Source: CAVQBL01 sp963710715 (GTDB lineage: Bacteria > Pseudomonadota > Gammaproteobacteria > DSM-16500). From it: 64,000 nucleotides of DNA. Both the position numbers and the translations under genes were made by a program. The stretch lies in assembly GCA_963710715.1 (NCBI GenBank), contig CAVQBL010000015.1, positions 1 through 64,000 of the forward strand, written 5' to 3'. Positions 55,707 through 64,000 of the stretch are shown here, piece after piece (within the stretch, counting starts at the first letter, position 1; the number at the start of each line of letters is the position of its first letter). Below the pieces are notes generated by a model. The model saw only the letters and a list, made by a program, of their open reading frames with translations, ran no database searches and was not told the DNA's origin.

Positions 55707-56501
55707 ATGTCCATCACTAACATATCAGAACCTAATTCCACCGCTGGAGCATCAAAACTGAGCTCCACCGCTAGAATGTTGGCAGCCTTCCTCGACATAG
55801 AAACGAAAATGGAGATGTTAAGTACAAAACTGGGAGATTTGCTTGCGGGTAAGAATATAGAAATATCAAAAGATTCGTGTGCAAAAGCTCTTGCGATAAC
55901 AGATGCAAGAATAAATTTAAGGGAAACTGCAGACAAGTGTGCTTCTATTATTGAAAGCATTCAAAGTACACAAGAACAACGCGATCTTATTGCTCAATAT
56001 AAAAATGAAACTCAAAATCCCGATGCAATTGAAAATAAGCTGCAAGATATTAAAAACCAGCTAGGCAATGCTAAACAAGAGCTAGATACGCTTAGTACGT
56101 ATGTGGATCAAAGCAGAAAGGGAATTAGTAATATTGTTAAAAGTGGTTTTGCTCAGCTCAAACAAGAACGCATCATTGATCAACTCCACCAAGTGAATAG
56201 ACAACGATTAGCGACATTAGGTATCATCGAAAAGCGAGGTGGTAATTATAAGGACTTAAAAAATACCATTGAAGAACGCGTCTCCCTCAAGCTACTCAAT
56301 TTATCCGAATTATCTAAAAAGATAACAATGCAAACTAATGCTCTTTATTCAGAACTGCAAACTGCTCTGGATAATGCTGGGAATTCTAACATCAAGTATG
56401 AAATGTTTTCCAAAGCGACGACCACAACACCTACTGCTCCTGCCGACCGCAGCGTAATTACACCGTCTGCCGCTGGGGGATCAACAAGTCCCGCGGCCTA
56501 A
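55707..56501 (+). CDS. coiled-coil hypothetical protein, candidate effector
   Basis: A 264-residue helical protein. The N-terminal 20 residues are Ser/Thr-rich, residues 30-240 are amphipathic helix (IETKMEMLSTKLGDLL, ENKLQDIKNQLGNAKQELDT), and the tail is Thr/Pro/Ala/Gly-rich (TTTTPTAPADRS, AAGGSTSPAA). The start is the ATG at 55707; a GTG at 55695 is possible. Its last 44 bases overlap the convergent murJ end. It stands alone on the plus strand among housekeeping genes, as many lineage-specific effector genes do. No function is recognised. Confidence 0.6.
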   Translation: MSITNISEPNSTAGASKLSSTARMLAAFLDIETKMEMLSTKLGDLLAGKNIEISKDSCAKALAITDARINLRETADKCASIIESIQSTQEQRDLIAQYKNETQNPDAIENKLQDIKNQLGNAKQELDTLSTYVDQSRKGISNIVKSGFAQLKQERIIDQLHQVNRQRLATLGIIEKRGGNYKDLKNTIEERVSLKLLNLSELSKKITMQTNALYSELQTALDNAGNSNIKYEMFSKATTTTPTAPADRSVITPSAAGGSTSPAA

Positions 56502-58008
56502 TTCCCGCAATCCATAACACAGCCAGATAAATAACAACTGCAGACACGGATAATATTGCCAAATGTGTGACTCGCCACCAAACTGAATGCGTTAACCAAT
56601 CTTGTAAATCCCCTGCTCCAAACCATAAGCAAATCGCTAATAGGGTATTTGCAAACACTAAACGAAATGCAAAAAATCGCCATCCATTACGCGGCTGATA
56701 AATTTCTTTTTTACGTAAAAAATAAAATAAAAAGCCCGCATTTAAAAATGCAGATAAAGACGTCGCTAATGCAATACCCGCATGAGCAAGCGGCCAAATC
56801 AATATACAATTGAATACCATATTAGAAATCATCGCCACAATACCGACGCGCACCGGGGTACGCATATCTTGTTTCGCATAAAATCCTGAAGCCAATATTT
56901 TAATTAACATAAACGGCATAATACCTAATGCAAACATGGTAAGACTTTTACTGGTCATAATAACGGCATGCGCATCGAATTGACGATATTGAAATAAAGT
57001 ACTTAACAGTGGGCCTGACATCACCGCAAAAACGACAGCTGCTGGGAAACCCACCAATAACACCCAACGTAAAGCCCAATCCAGTGTGAGCGAAAAATCT
57101 TCGTTTGATTGGCTAGCATGATGACGCGACAAATTTGGCAAAATAACAGTAGAAATTGCTACACCAAATACACCCAATGGAAATTCAAGCAAACGATCTG
57201 AAAAGTATAACCAAGACACACTACCCACCACTAAAAATGATGCGAACAGCGTATCAACCAACAAATTAATTTGTGACACGGACACACCAAATAAAGCAGG
57301 CACCATGAGTTTTAATACTTTGATTACACCTTTGTCACGAAAATTAATTTTCGGCCACGGTGCTAAGCGTAATTGTTTGAGAAACGGCCATTGAAATATC
57401 AATTGCACAATACCAGCAATAAACACACCCCAAGCCAAGGCAATAATCGGTGTATGTAAATGTGGCGCTAACCAAATCGCGGCTGCAATCATGGAAATAT
57501 TTAAAAAAACAGGAGTAAATGCTGCAACCCAAAAACGACTATACGTATTTAAAATCGCTCCCGAAAAAGCGGTGAGCGAAATCAATAGCAAATAAGGAAA
57601 AGTAATTCGTAACATGGTTACAGCTAAATCATAACGCGGGCCATTTGTATCAAATCCAGGTGCAAATACTCTAACAATAACCGGGGCAAACACGACACCT
57701 AAAATCGCAACCACTAACAAAACAATTCCCAACGTTCCTGCCATAGCATTAATAAAATTTTTCACTTCTTCCCACGATTTTTGTTTTTGATATTCTGATA
57801 AAACGGGAACAAAAGCTTGTGAAAATGACCCTTCCGCAAATAAACGCCGCATGAAATTGGGAATTTTGAATGCTACTAAAAAAGCATCGGTAGCAACACC
57901 TGCTCCAAAGATTTGTGCAGTGACCATATCGCGTAGAAATCCAAAAACGCGAGAAATCATAGTCATGCCAGCAACAGCGGAGGTGGATTTGATGAGAGCT
58001 TTGCTCAT
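56458..58008 (-). CDS. murJ: lipid II flippase MurJ
   Basis: A 516-residue membrane protein of the MVF/MOP superfamily with about 14 helices. Motifs: TMISRVFGFLRDMVTAQIFG, DAFLVAFKIPNFMRRLFAEG and SFSQAFVPVLSEY at the N-terminus, the family hallmark, then repeated helices. It flips the peptidoglycan precursor lipid II across the inner membrane. Intact, in contrast to the minus-strand genes just to its left in the window. Confidence 0.96.
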   Translation of the reverse strand: MSKALIKSTSAVAGMTMISRVFGFLRDMVTAQIFGAGVATDAFLVAFKIPNFMRRLFAEGSFSQAFVPVLSEYQKQKSWEEVKNFINAMAGTLGIVLLVVAILGVVFAPVIVRVFAPGFDTNGPRYDLAVTMLRITFPYLLLISLTAFSGAILNTYSRFWVAAFTPVFLNISMIAAAIWLAPHLHTPIIALAWGVFIAGIVQLIFQWPFLKQLRLAPWPKINFRDKGVIKVLKLMVPALFGVSVSQINLLVDTLFASFLVVGSVSWLYFSDRLLEFPLGVFGVAISTVILPNLSRHHASQSNEDFSLTLDWALRWVLLVGFPAAVVFAVMSGPLLSTLFQYRQFDAHAVIMTSKSLTMFALGIMPFMLIKILASGFYAKQDMRTPVRVGIVAMISNMVFNCILIWPLAHAGIALATSLSAFLNAGFLFYFLRKKEIYQPRNGWRFFAFRLVFANTLLAICLWFGAGDLQDWLTHSVWWRVTHLAILSVSAVVIYLAVLWIAGIRPRDLLIPQRQTV

Positions 58009-58137
58009 AAAAAAATAGATTACACTTTAATAGAATTAAGGCATTTTAACATAGCTATTAATGGCAAGCGACTGCGCCATTGCTTCACGCGTCGTCAGCG
58101 ACTTGAACAACGTTGCAGATAATTCAATGAGCGTAGC

Positions 58138-58257
58138 CTCGTCATTGCGAGGAGCTGCTTTTCGCGACGAGGCAATCCAGTACCTGCCTACAACTTATCA
58201 ACATTCTGGATTGCCACGCCTCACATAAAGCTAAAGCGTGAGGCTCGCAATGATGAC
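58138..58257. repeat. palindromic repeat, CGTCATTGCGAG family copy 3
   Basis: CTCGTCATTGCGAG and CTCGCAATGATGAC form the ends, with inner arms GGCAATCCAG / CTGGATTGCC and a terminal hairpin GCCTCAC..GTGAGGC. About 120 bases in the 400-base gap between murJ and the next gene. The flanking bases 58009-58137 and 58258-58408 show no gene. Confidence 0.88.
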
Positions 58258-58408
58258 ATTTATCAACAACGTCGGCTTGATCATAATATAAATAATTGCT
58301 ATGCTGTTCTTCCCCCCTGAAATTCATTTTTTTCTCCAAATATTTTTAAAAACCCGCAAATCCATTTGTTTTTACAACATTTAAAATTTATTAAGGAAAC
58401 CAAATACC

Positions 58409-58798
58409 ATGAAAAAATTTATTTTATTTCTATTGAGCTTAAGTTTGTCTGGAATTGTGACCGCACACCGAGACTCTGAGATCACTCTTTATAACAAAAC
58501 AGACTATCAATTGTTTATTCAATATCAAATATGTCCCATTCTTCTCACGACTCCTAGAGAAGACTGTTTTGAAGAAATCAATGAAGCTACTATTGGTAAC
58601 CAAAGCTTTATTAAAATTCTTGCGCCTTACTATTATGAAATTAATATCTCGCACGTCATAGCAAAGCATCCTTCAGGTAAAACAATCGATGTTGATTTTA
58701 AAGATGGCTTATGCGCTGGATTTGATACTTCTCCTGCTTATCTACTTATGAGCGATGAAAATTCAATTATTTGTACAAATCATCTTGAATATTTGTAG
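58409..58798 (+). CDS. small secreted hypothetical protein
   Basis: A 129-residue protein with a signal peptide (KKFILFLLSLSLSGIVTA, cut before HRDSE). The mature part is beta-prone with four Cys residues (YQICPI, EDCFEE, DGLCAGF, SIICTN), probably two disulfides. AAGGA lies 11 bases before the ATG. No family recognised. Confidence 0.7.
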   Translation: MKKFILFLLSLSLSGIVTAHRDSEITLYNKTDYQLFIQYQICPILLTTPREDCFEEINEATIGNQSFIKILAPYYYEINISHVIAKHPSGKTIDVDFKDGLCAGFDTSPAYLLMSDENSIICTNHLEYL

Positions 58799-58839
58799 CC
58801 AATAGACTACAATTGAGTCTGATTTCGGGAGCGAGCCAT

Positions 58840-59160
58840 ATGACTAAACATAAAATTCGACAACATACTGGTGACTATCAAGAATGGTTGATCAACTCAT
58901 TAAAGAATAAAAAAGAGGCTGCAGCTTATTTGCAAGTTGCGCTCGAAGAATACCAAAATGATGGCGATTCTGAGGCGTTTTTATTGGCATTACGCCATGT
59001 GGCTGAAGCACAAGGAGGGATCGGCAAATTGTCTAAGAAAACACATCTCAATCGGGAAAGCCTTTATAAAACACTATCCAGCAAAGGGAATCCAAAACTA
59101 CAGACTTTGGGCATTCTTTTAAAAGGCTTGGGATTTGAATTTTTCATAAAAGCAGCATAA
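58840..59160 (+). CDS. HigA-like addiction-module antitoxin (orphan)
   Basis: A 106-residue XRE-type protein matching the addiction-module antidote family that pairs with RelE-like toxins: DYQEWLINSLKNKKEAAAYL, EYQNDGDSEAFLLALRHVAE, and the helix-turn-helix GIGKLSKKTHLNRESLYKTL then GNPKLQTLGILLKGLG. The ATG at 58840 follows GGGAGCGAG. A HigB/RelE toxin normally lies immediately upstream; instead a secreted-protein gene is there, so it is an orphan. Confidence 0.82.
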   Translation: MTKHKIRQHTGDYQEWLINSLKNKKEAAAYLQVALEEYQNDGDSEAFLLALRHVAEAQGGIGKLSKKTHLNRESLYKTLSSKGNPKLQTLGILLKGLGFEFFIKAA

Positions 59161-59226
59161 ATTTGACAATATTCAAAGAAGCAGGCATATTAGCAGGCTT
59201 TCAATTGAGATCGTTTGGAGGATACT

Positions 59227-59559
59227 TTGGCTAATATTAAATCTGCTAAAAAGCGCGCACGTCAAGCAGAAAAGCACCGTCAACACAATGCGAGCATGCG
59301 CTCCATGGTGCGTACCTATATCAAAAAAGTTTATGCCGCTATTGCTACTGGTGATAAAAACGTTGCTGAAGAAAGCTTTAAAACCGCTCAGCCTATTATC
59401 GATCGCATGGCTAGCAAAGGTTTACTTCATAAAAACAAAGCTGCTCGTCATAAGAGCCGCTTAAGTGCTCATCTGAAAAAGATGGCAGAAGGGACAACAG
59501 CAACAGTTGCTGTTAAAACAAAAAGTACCCGAACAAAAACAGCTAAAACCACAGAATAA
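59227..59559 (+). CDS. rpsT: 30S ribosomal protein S20
   Basis: A 110-residue S20, binding the 5' domain of 16S rRNA. It reads [20 protein letters not shown] and [18 protein letters not shown]. The start is TTG at 59227, with GGAGG 5 bases upstream; no ATG fits. The C-terminus carries an extra 20 or so residues rich in Thr and Lys ([18 protein letters not shown]), beyond the usual 87-90. It is monocistronic and near murJ, as in many relatives. Confidence 0.94.
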   Translation: MANIKSAKKRARQAEKHRQHNASMRSMVRTYIKKVYAAIATGDKNVAEESFKTAQPIIDRMASKGLLHKNKAARHKSRLSAHLKKMAEGTTATVAVKTKSTRTKTAKTTE

Positions 59560-59583
59560 CTCATTTCTTGTCCGAACCCGCGG

Positions 59584-59638
59584 GCAATCTACCTAGATTG
59601 CCACGCCTCACATAAAGCGTGAGGCTCGCAATGACGAG
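59584..59638. repeat. partial palindromic repeat, CGTCATTGCGAG family copy 4
   Basis: GCAATCTA/TAGATTGC hairpin followed by CACGCCTCACATAAAGCGTGAGGCTCGCAATGACGAG in parts; the right half matches copy 3 nearly base for base, while the left arm is missing. It lies between rpsT and obgE, ending at the obgE stop. Confidence 0.8.
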
Positions 59639-59639
59639 A

Positions 59640-60724
<1,085 letters not shown>

Positions 60725-60740
60725 AGTTTTACGTTAGAAT

Positions 60741-61007
60741 CTACTGAACTTCAACCGGCTCAATATTGACACAACGCTTCTTCAAAGGGCCTTTTACACC
60801 AAATACCACTTTTCCAGTTTTTAAGGCATATAAAGTATGGTCTCTACCCATACCCACATAACGTCCTGCGTGAAACTTTGTGCCACGTTGACGGATGATA
60901 ATAGTGCCAGCATTGATGATTTGACCACCAAAACGCTTAACACCTAAATATTTGGGGTTTGAATCGCGACCGTTTCGCGTACTACCACCGGCTTTTTTAT
61001 GTGCCAT
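60741..61007 (-). CDS. rpmA: 50S ribosomal protein L27
   Basis: An 88-residue L27 with [20 protein letters not shown] at the N-terminus, [20 protein letters not shown], and a short C-terminus. Its N-terminal tail reaches the peptidyl-transferase centre. It follows rplU by 14 bases. Confidence 0.98.
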   Translation of the reverse strand: MAHKKAGGSTRNGRDSNPKYLGVKRFGGQIINAGTIIIRQRGTKFHAGRYVGMGRDHTLYALKTGKVVFGVKGPLKKRCVNIEPVEVQ

Positions 61008-61021
61008 GCTTGCAAATCCTC

Positions 61022-61333
61022 TTAAACCTTAATCGTATCAATTTTTACTTCAGTATAATATTGTCTATGCCCCATTTGCTTCATATGGTGCTTACGACGT
61101 CTAAATTTCAAAATGTGAATTTTTTTATGGCGCCCTTGCGATACAACAGAGCCAACAACCTTGCCACCGTCTACATAAGGCTTGCCCATCTTGATATCAT
61201 TGCCATTCGCAACCATCAAAACTTTATCAAAGTTAACGGTTGAACCCACGTCAAGGGCTATTTTTTCCAGCTTGAGGGTATCGCCTTCCGAGACTCGATA
61301 CTGTTGCCCCCCGCTAATAATGACTGCGTACAT
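61022..61333 (-). CDS. rplU: 50S ribosomal protein L21
   Basis: A 103-residue L21 starting [18 protein letters not shown] and ending with the conserved [20 protein letters not shown] and [10 protein letters not shown]. It binds 23S rRNA near L20. First gene of rplU-rpmA-obgE. Bases 61334-61522 upstream show no gene, only the presumed promoter region. Confidence 0.98.
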   Translation of the reverse strand: MYAVIISGGQQYRVSEGDTLKLEKIALDVGSTVNFDKVLMVANGNDIKMGKPYVDGGKVVGSVVSQGRHKKIHILKFRRRKHHMKQMGHRQYYTEVKIDTIKV

Positions 61334-61522
61334 GATCTTTACTCCAAACTCTATTCTTTATATGTGTAGATTGAAAGGAGTGGCATTATAAAGACTATTC
61401 TATTATCGTGCAAGAACCTTTTATTAAACATCGTTCTCACCATTACAAGAAACCTCCACAGAAAAAACAAGCGCGTTAACTCGAAGATCAACCTAATGTC
61501 GAAGCCGATGAGGACATCTTCT

Positions 61523-64000
61523 TTAAAGCCGGTGAGATCGGGGAAATACCACTCTCTCCACTTGGGGAGCTTCCTGCCACAAAGCATCATCCCAATCAAG
61601 ACCAACTTGTTCACAAACTTTTTTTAATGCTTTCTCTCGCTCCTGTGGTTCTTTTAAAAACAATTCAAATGATTTTTTAATTTCATGCTTTTCTTTTGGA
61701 TCCTCCGATCCCGTTAATATTTTACATAAACGTTGTAAACCGGCTCTGCAAAATAATTTCAAGGTATTTGTATACTTCATCTCTGCATCTATTTTTATCC
61801 AAAAATCATTTTTGGAAATTTGATGAACAAATGAAATAATAATATTCTTCATAACATCTTGATACTGATCTTCTTGCTCGAACATATCGCCAACATATTT
61901 GAAAATAAGATCGCAACCTTTGGGAGCGAAAAGTCTAGATCTTTTTCTTGAAATGGGAAGTTGTCCTGCTAAGTCTTTCGACATTCTTGAAATCAACTTC
62001 TTCTCCAAGGACTTGCCTTCACCACACTCGAGGCGATTTCGTATGTAAAGATCGATATACTCTACCAATGACTTTTCAAATGGATCAAATTCTTTCACCT
62101 CAGCCTGAGCACCCTGTTGCCTAAGCAAGCTGTAATCTTCTTGAGTCAGCCCTAAGACTCTTGTCAGGTCAGCTTGATGTGCACATAAAACCGCTTGATG
62201 ACTACTCCTGCATAATACAGCGTTCAATTCATCGATTCTCTCTCTTACTTGCCAATGGCAAACAACATTATCCCTATCTCCTGTCGCTAAAAATAGTCCA
62301 TCCGCAGTTCGCAGCCAAGCAATACTCTGTACATAATCTATAAATCCTTTCAATACTGTCAAACAAGTCTCACTGCGAATATCCCATATGCGTACCACAT
62401 TCGAGTCACTTCCTGTCGCCAATAGGTTCCCCGCAAAGGCAAGACTCACAACTCTGTTACTTTCTTTGAACATGCACACTAACTTTTTACTATTCATGTT
62501 CCACACGCGAACCGCTCCACTCTCACTTCCCGACGCCAAAAGGCCATCTGCACCAAAGGCTACATTATTACCTTTTTTCATACGCGTTAATCTGAGCTCT
62601 GTTTTTTCTTCTTTAGAGCCCATGAAGTTATGCATTAACTTTCTATTATTCATGTCCCATACGCAAACCATTCCATTATGATCTCCTAACGCCAACAGAT
62701 TCCCCGCACTAAAGACAAGAGCGCAAACTTCTTTCTTATACAACAGGAGCACTGGCTGTTCTACATTCCTCATGTTCCACACCCAAACTTCTCCATACTC
62801 ATCTCCCATCGCTAACAGGCCCTCTGCACCAAGGGCAACATTTGTAATATCTCCTTTTTTAGCCATGCTAAGCGTGTGCACTAATTCCCCAATACTCATG
62901 TCCCAAACGTAAACCTTTCGTTCCTTACTTTCCAATGCCAACAAGCTTCCTGCACCAAGAGCCATGCTTGTAATATCTACTGTTTCACCTATGCTAAACG
63001 TGTGCACTAACTTCCCACTTTCTATATCCGACGCACAAACCGCCCCATCATGACTTACTGATACCAACATGTTCCGCGCGCCAAAGACATTATGCACAGC
63101 AAAATCCTTTTGCCACTTGAAAGTGTTGCCCGCTAAGCTTCCATTCCTCATGTCTCGCCTGCAAACCGTTCCATCCTGACTTGCTGACACCAACACGTCC
63201 TTTGTGTCAAAGGCAAGACTGATAATCCTTGCCCCTCCCTCATGCCTATACGTGCGCTTTAGCTGCTTATTATTCCTCATGTCCCACACACAAACTTCTC
63301 CATCAACACTTCCCCATGCCAACAACGCACCTTTCGCACCAAAGGCAACACTATAAATAGACTTGTGCTGGAAGAAATCGAATGTATTTCTTTTACTCTT
63401 CATGTCCCATACGCAAACCTTCCCATCAGCACTTCCCGATGCCAGCAATGCACCTTCTCCGTCAAAGGCAACACTGATAATTGGACCCATTTGCTCTTTG
63501 AACGTATGAACTAAGCTTTGACTCTTCACGTCCCAAACACAAATTCTTCCATCCTCACTTCCCGACGCTAATAGGCCCGCGTCAAAAACAACACTCGCAA
63601 CCTGCTTCGTATGCCCCTTTAACGTTTGTACTAAGCTTTTACTCTTCATGTCCCATATACAAACCTCCCCATCGGCACTGCCCGATGCCAGCAATGCACC
63701 TTCTCCATCAAAAGCAACACTTCGAACACTAACCTTATGCTTCTTGAATATGTATACTAAGCTTTTACTCTCCACATCCCATACGCAAACTGTTCCATCC
63801 TCACTACCTGCAGCTAGCAATGCACTTCCAGCGCCAAAGGTAACACTAGTAATCTTCGCATCTCCTTCGAATGTATGCATAACGCACTCTCTATGTGCAT
63901 CATATAAATAAATCGTTTTGTTACGACAACCCACGACCAACCACTGTTTACCAGCAGAATAAGTACAAGCAGCGATTGAACCAGGCAGAAACGCAAAAAG
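61523..64000 (-). CDS. WD40 beta-propeller protein with C-terminal helical domain (5' end outside the window)
   Basis: At least 825 residues; the frame is open to the right edge (the last visible upstream residues are FLPGSIAACTYSAGKQW), so the N-terminus is missing. About 13 WD40 repeats follow one another, each ending in VCVWDMKSK-like or VRVWNMNSK-like units and starting with VAFDGEGALLASGSADGEV-like strands. The first repeats are very similar, pointing to recent duplication. From about residue 560 to the end is a helical region (HQADLTRVLGLTQEDYSLL, then FDPFEKSLVEYIDLYIRNRL) of no known family. Two propellers of this sort resemble eukaryotic scaffold proteins; a candidate host-directed effector. 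Confidence 0.85.
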   Translation of the reverse strand, partial: LFAFLPGSIAACTYSAGKQWLVVGCRNKTIYLYDAHRECVMHTFEGDAKITSVTFGAGSALLAAGSEDGTVCVWDVESKSLVYIFKKHKVSVRSVAFDGEGALLASGSADGEVCIWDMKSKSLVQTLKGHTKQVASVVFDAGLLASGSEDGRICVWDVKSQSLVHTFKEQMGPIISVAFDGEGALLASGSADGKVCVWDMKSKRNTFDFFQHKSIYSVAFGAKGALLAWGSVDGEVCVWDMRNNKQLKRTYRHEGGARIISLAFDTKDVLVSASQDGTVCRRDMRNGSLAGNTFKWQKDFAVHNVFGARNMLVSVSHDGAVCASDIESGKLVHTFSIGETVDITSMALGAGSLLALESKERKVYVWDMSIGELVHTLSMAKKGDITNVALGAEGLLAMGDEYGEVWVWNMRNVEQPVLLLYKKEVCALVFSAGNLLALGDHNGMVCVWDMNNRKLMHNFMGSKEEKTELRLTRMKKGNNVAFGADGLLASGSESGAVRVWNMNSKKLVCMFKESNRVVSLAFAGNLLATGSDSNVVRIWDIRSETCLTVLKGFIDYVQSIAWLRTADGLFLATGDRDNVVCHWQVRERIDELNAVLCRSSHQAVLCAHQADLTRVLGLTQEDYSLLRQQGAQAEVKEFDPFEKSLVEYIDLYIRNRLECGEGKSLEKKLISRMSKDLAGQLPISRKRSRLFAPKGCDLIFKYVGDMFEQEDQYQDVMKNIIISFVHQISKNDFWIKIDAEMKYTNTLKLFCRAGLQRLCKILTGSEDPKEKHEIKKSFELFLKEPQEREKALKKVCEQVGLDWDDALWQEAPQVERVVFPRSHRL

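Noticed and set aside
63814..63996. 60-codon frame with a hydrophobic N-terminus at the right edge
   Set aside because: It is an alternative frame of the WD40 gene, whose own frame continues to the window edge as clear WD40 sequence.
61523..64000. Tandem WD40 DNA repeats as a CRISPR-like array
   Set aside because: The repeats are coding, in frame, of protein-repeat length and without unique spacers.

Overview
This 64 kb window is AT-rich and comes from a gammaproteobacterium. The gene content points to the order Legionellales, in the Coxiella/Legionella/Rickettsiella sphere, and to a host-associated lifestyle. Evidence includes a mevalonate-pathway gene (mvaD), a PanG-type ketopantoate reductase beside panB and panC, a prpBCD methylcitrate operon, several csrA paralogues, and scattered eukaryotic-like proteins (a Pho80-type cyclin, a WD40 propeller protein, an ankyrin-like protein, long coiled-coil proteins). 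No rRNA or tRNA gene, CRISPR array, integrase or transposase was recognised. The genus cannot be fixed from the sequence alone.

Layout. From 0.4 to 4.4 kb there is a methyltransferase and a minus-strand S24 repressor / histidine kinase / response regulator operon; the kinase and regulator resemble Lqs/Cqs quorum-sensing proteins. From 4.6 to 7.8 kb, divergent from the repressor, lies an unusual operon: a receiver-less LuxR-type DNA-binding protein, a stand-alone histidine-phosphoacceptor domain, a CheY-like receiver, two CsrA paralogues, a small membrane protein and a 450-residue unknown. From 8.0 to 9.4 kb is a gene graveyard: two YhcG/DUF1016 nuclease remnants, a VapC-like PIN remnant with an intact antitoxin-like gene, and a hydrolase tail. 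From 9.6 to 12.3 kb there is a Pho80-like cyclin gene and two unknowns. From 12.5 to 24 kb come a GNAT-GrpB-GNAT fusion, an OmpP1/FadL porin, panG-panB-panC, mvaD with a cNMP/[2Fe-2S]/reductase fusion, and small envelope proteins. From 23.8 to 27.5 kb a candidate GGA-rich small RNA precedes prpBCD. From 27.6 to 45 kb there is a mixture of metabolism and transport (GST, CvpA, patatin, GDPD, SMR pair, Mfd, EamA, Pit with DUF47, DipZ) and two candidate effectors. From 45 to 64 kb is a housekeeping block (rarA, lolA, ftsK, trxB, lspA, ileS, ribF, murJ, rpsT, obgE, rpmA, rplU) that ends in a WD40 gene running off the right edge.

Two properties affect interpretation. First, rarA, lolA, ftsK, lspA and ileS all carry single-base frameshifts; four of these are normally essential, so most of these breaks are probably sequence errors, not true decay. 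The frameshift in the patatin gene at 30.26 kb should be judged in that light, although it sits on a dnaX-like slippery heptamer. Second, several families of palindromic intergenic repeats are dispersed here, and one copy lies in frame inside the signal-peptide region of lolA.

Regulatory logic. The LuxR/phosphoacceptor/receiver/CsrA/CsrA operon, the divergent S24 repressor with palindromic sites between them, and a candidate CsrA-titrating RNA could together form a phase or mobile-element switch. This is inference; only the gene order, domains and motifs are seen directly.
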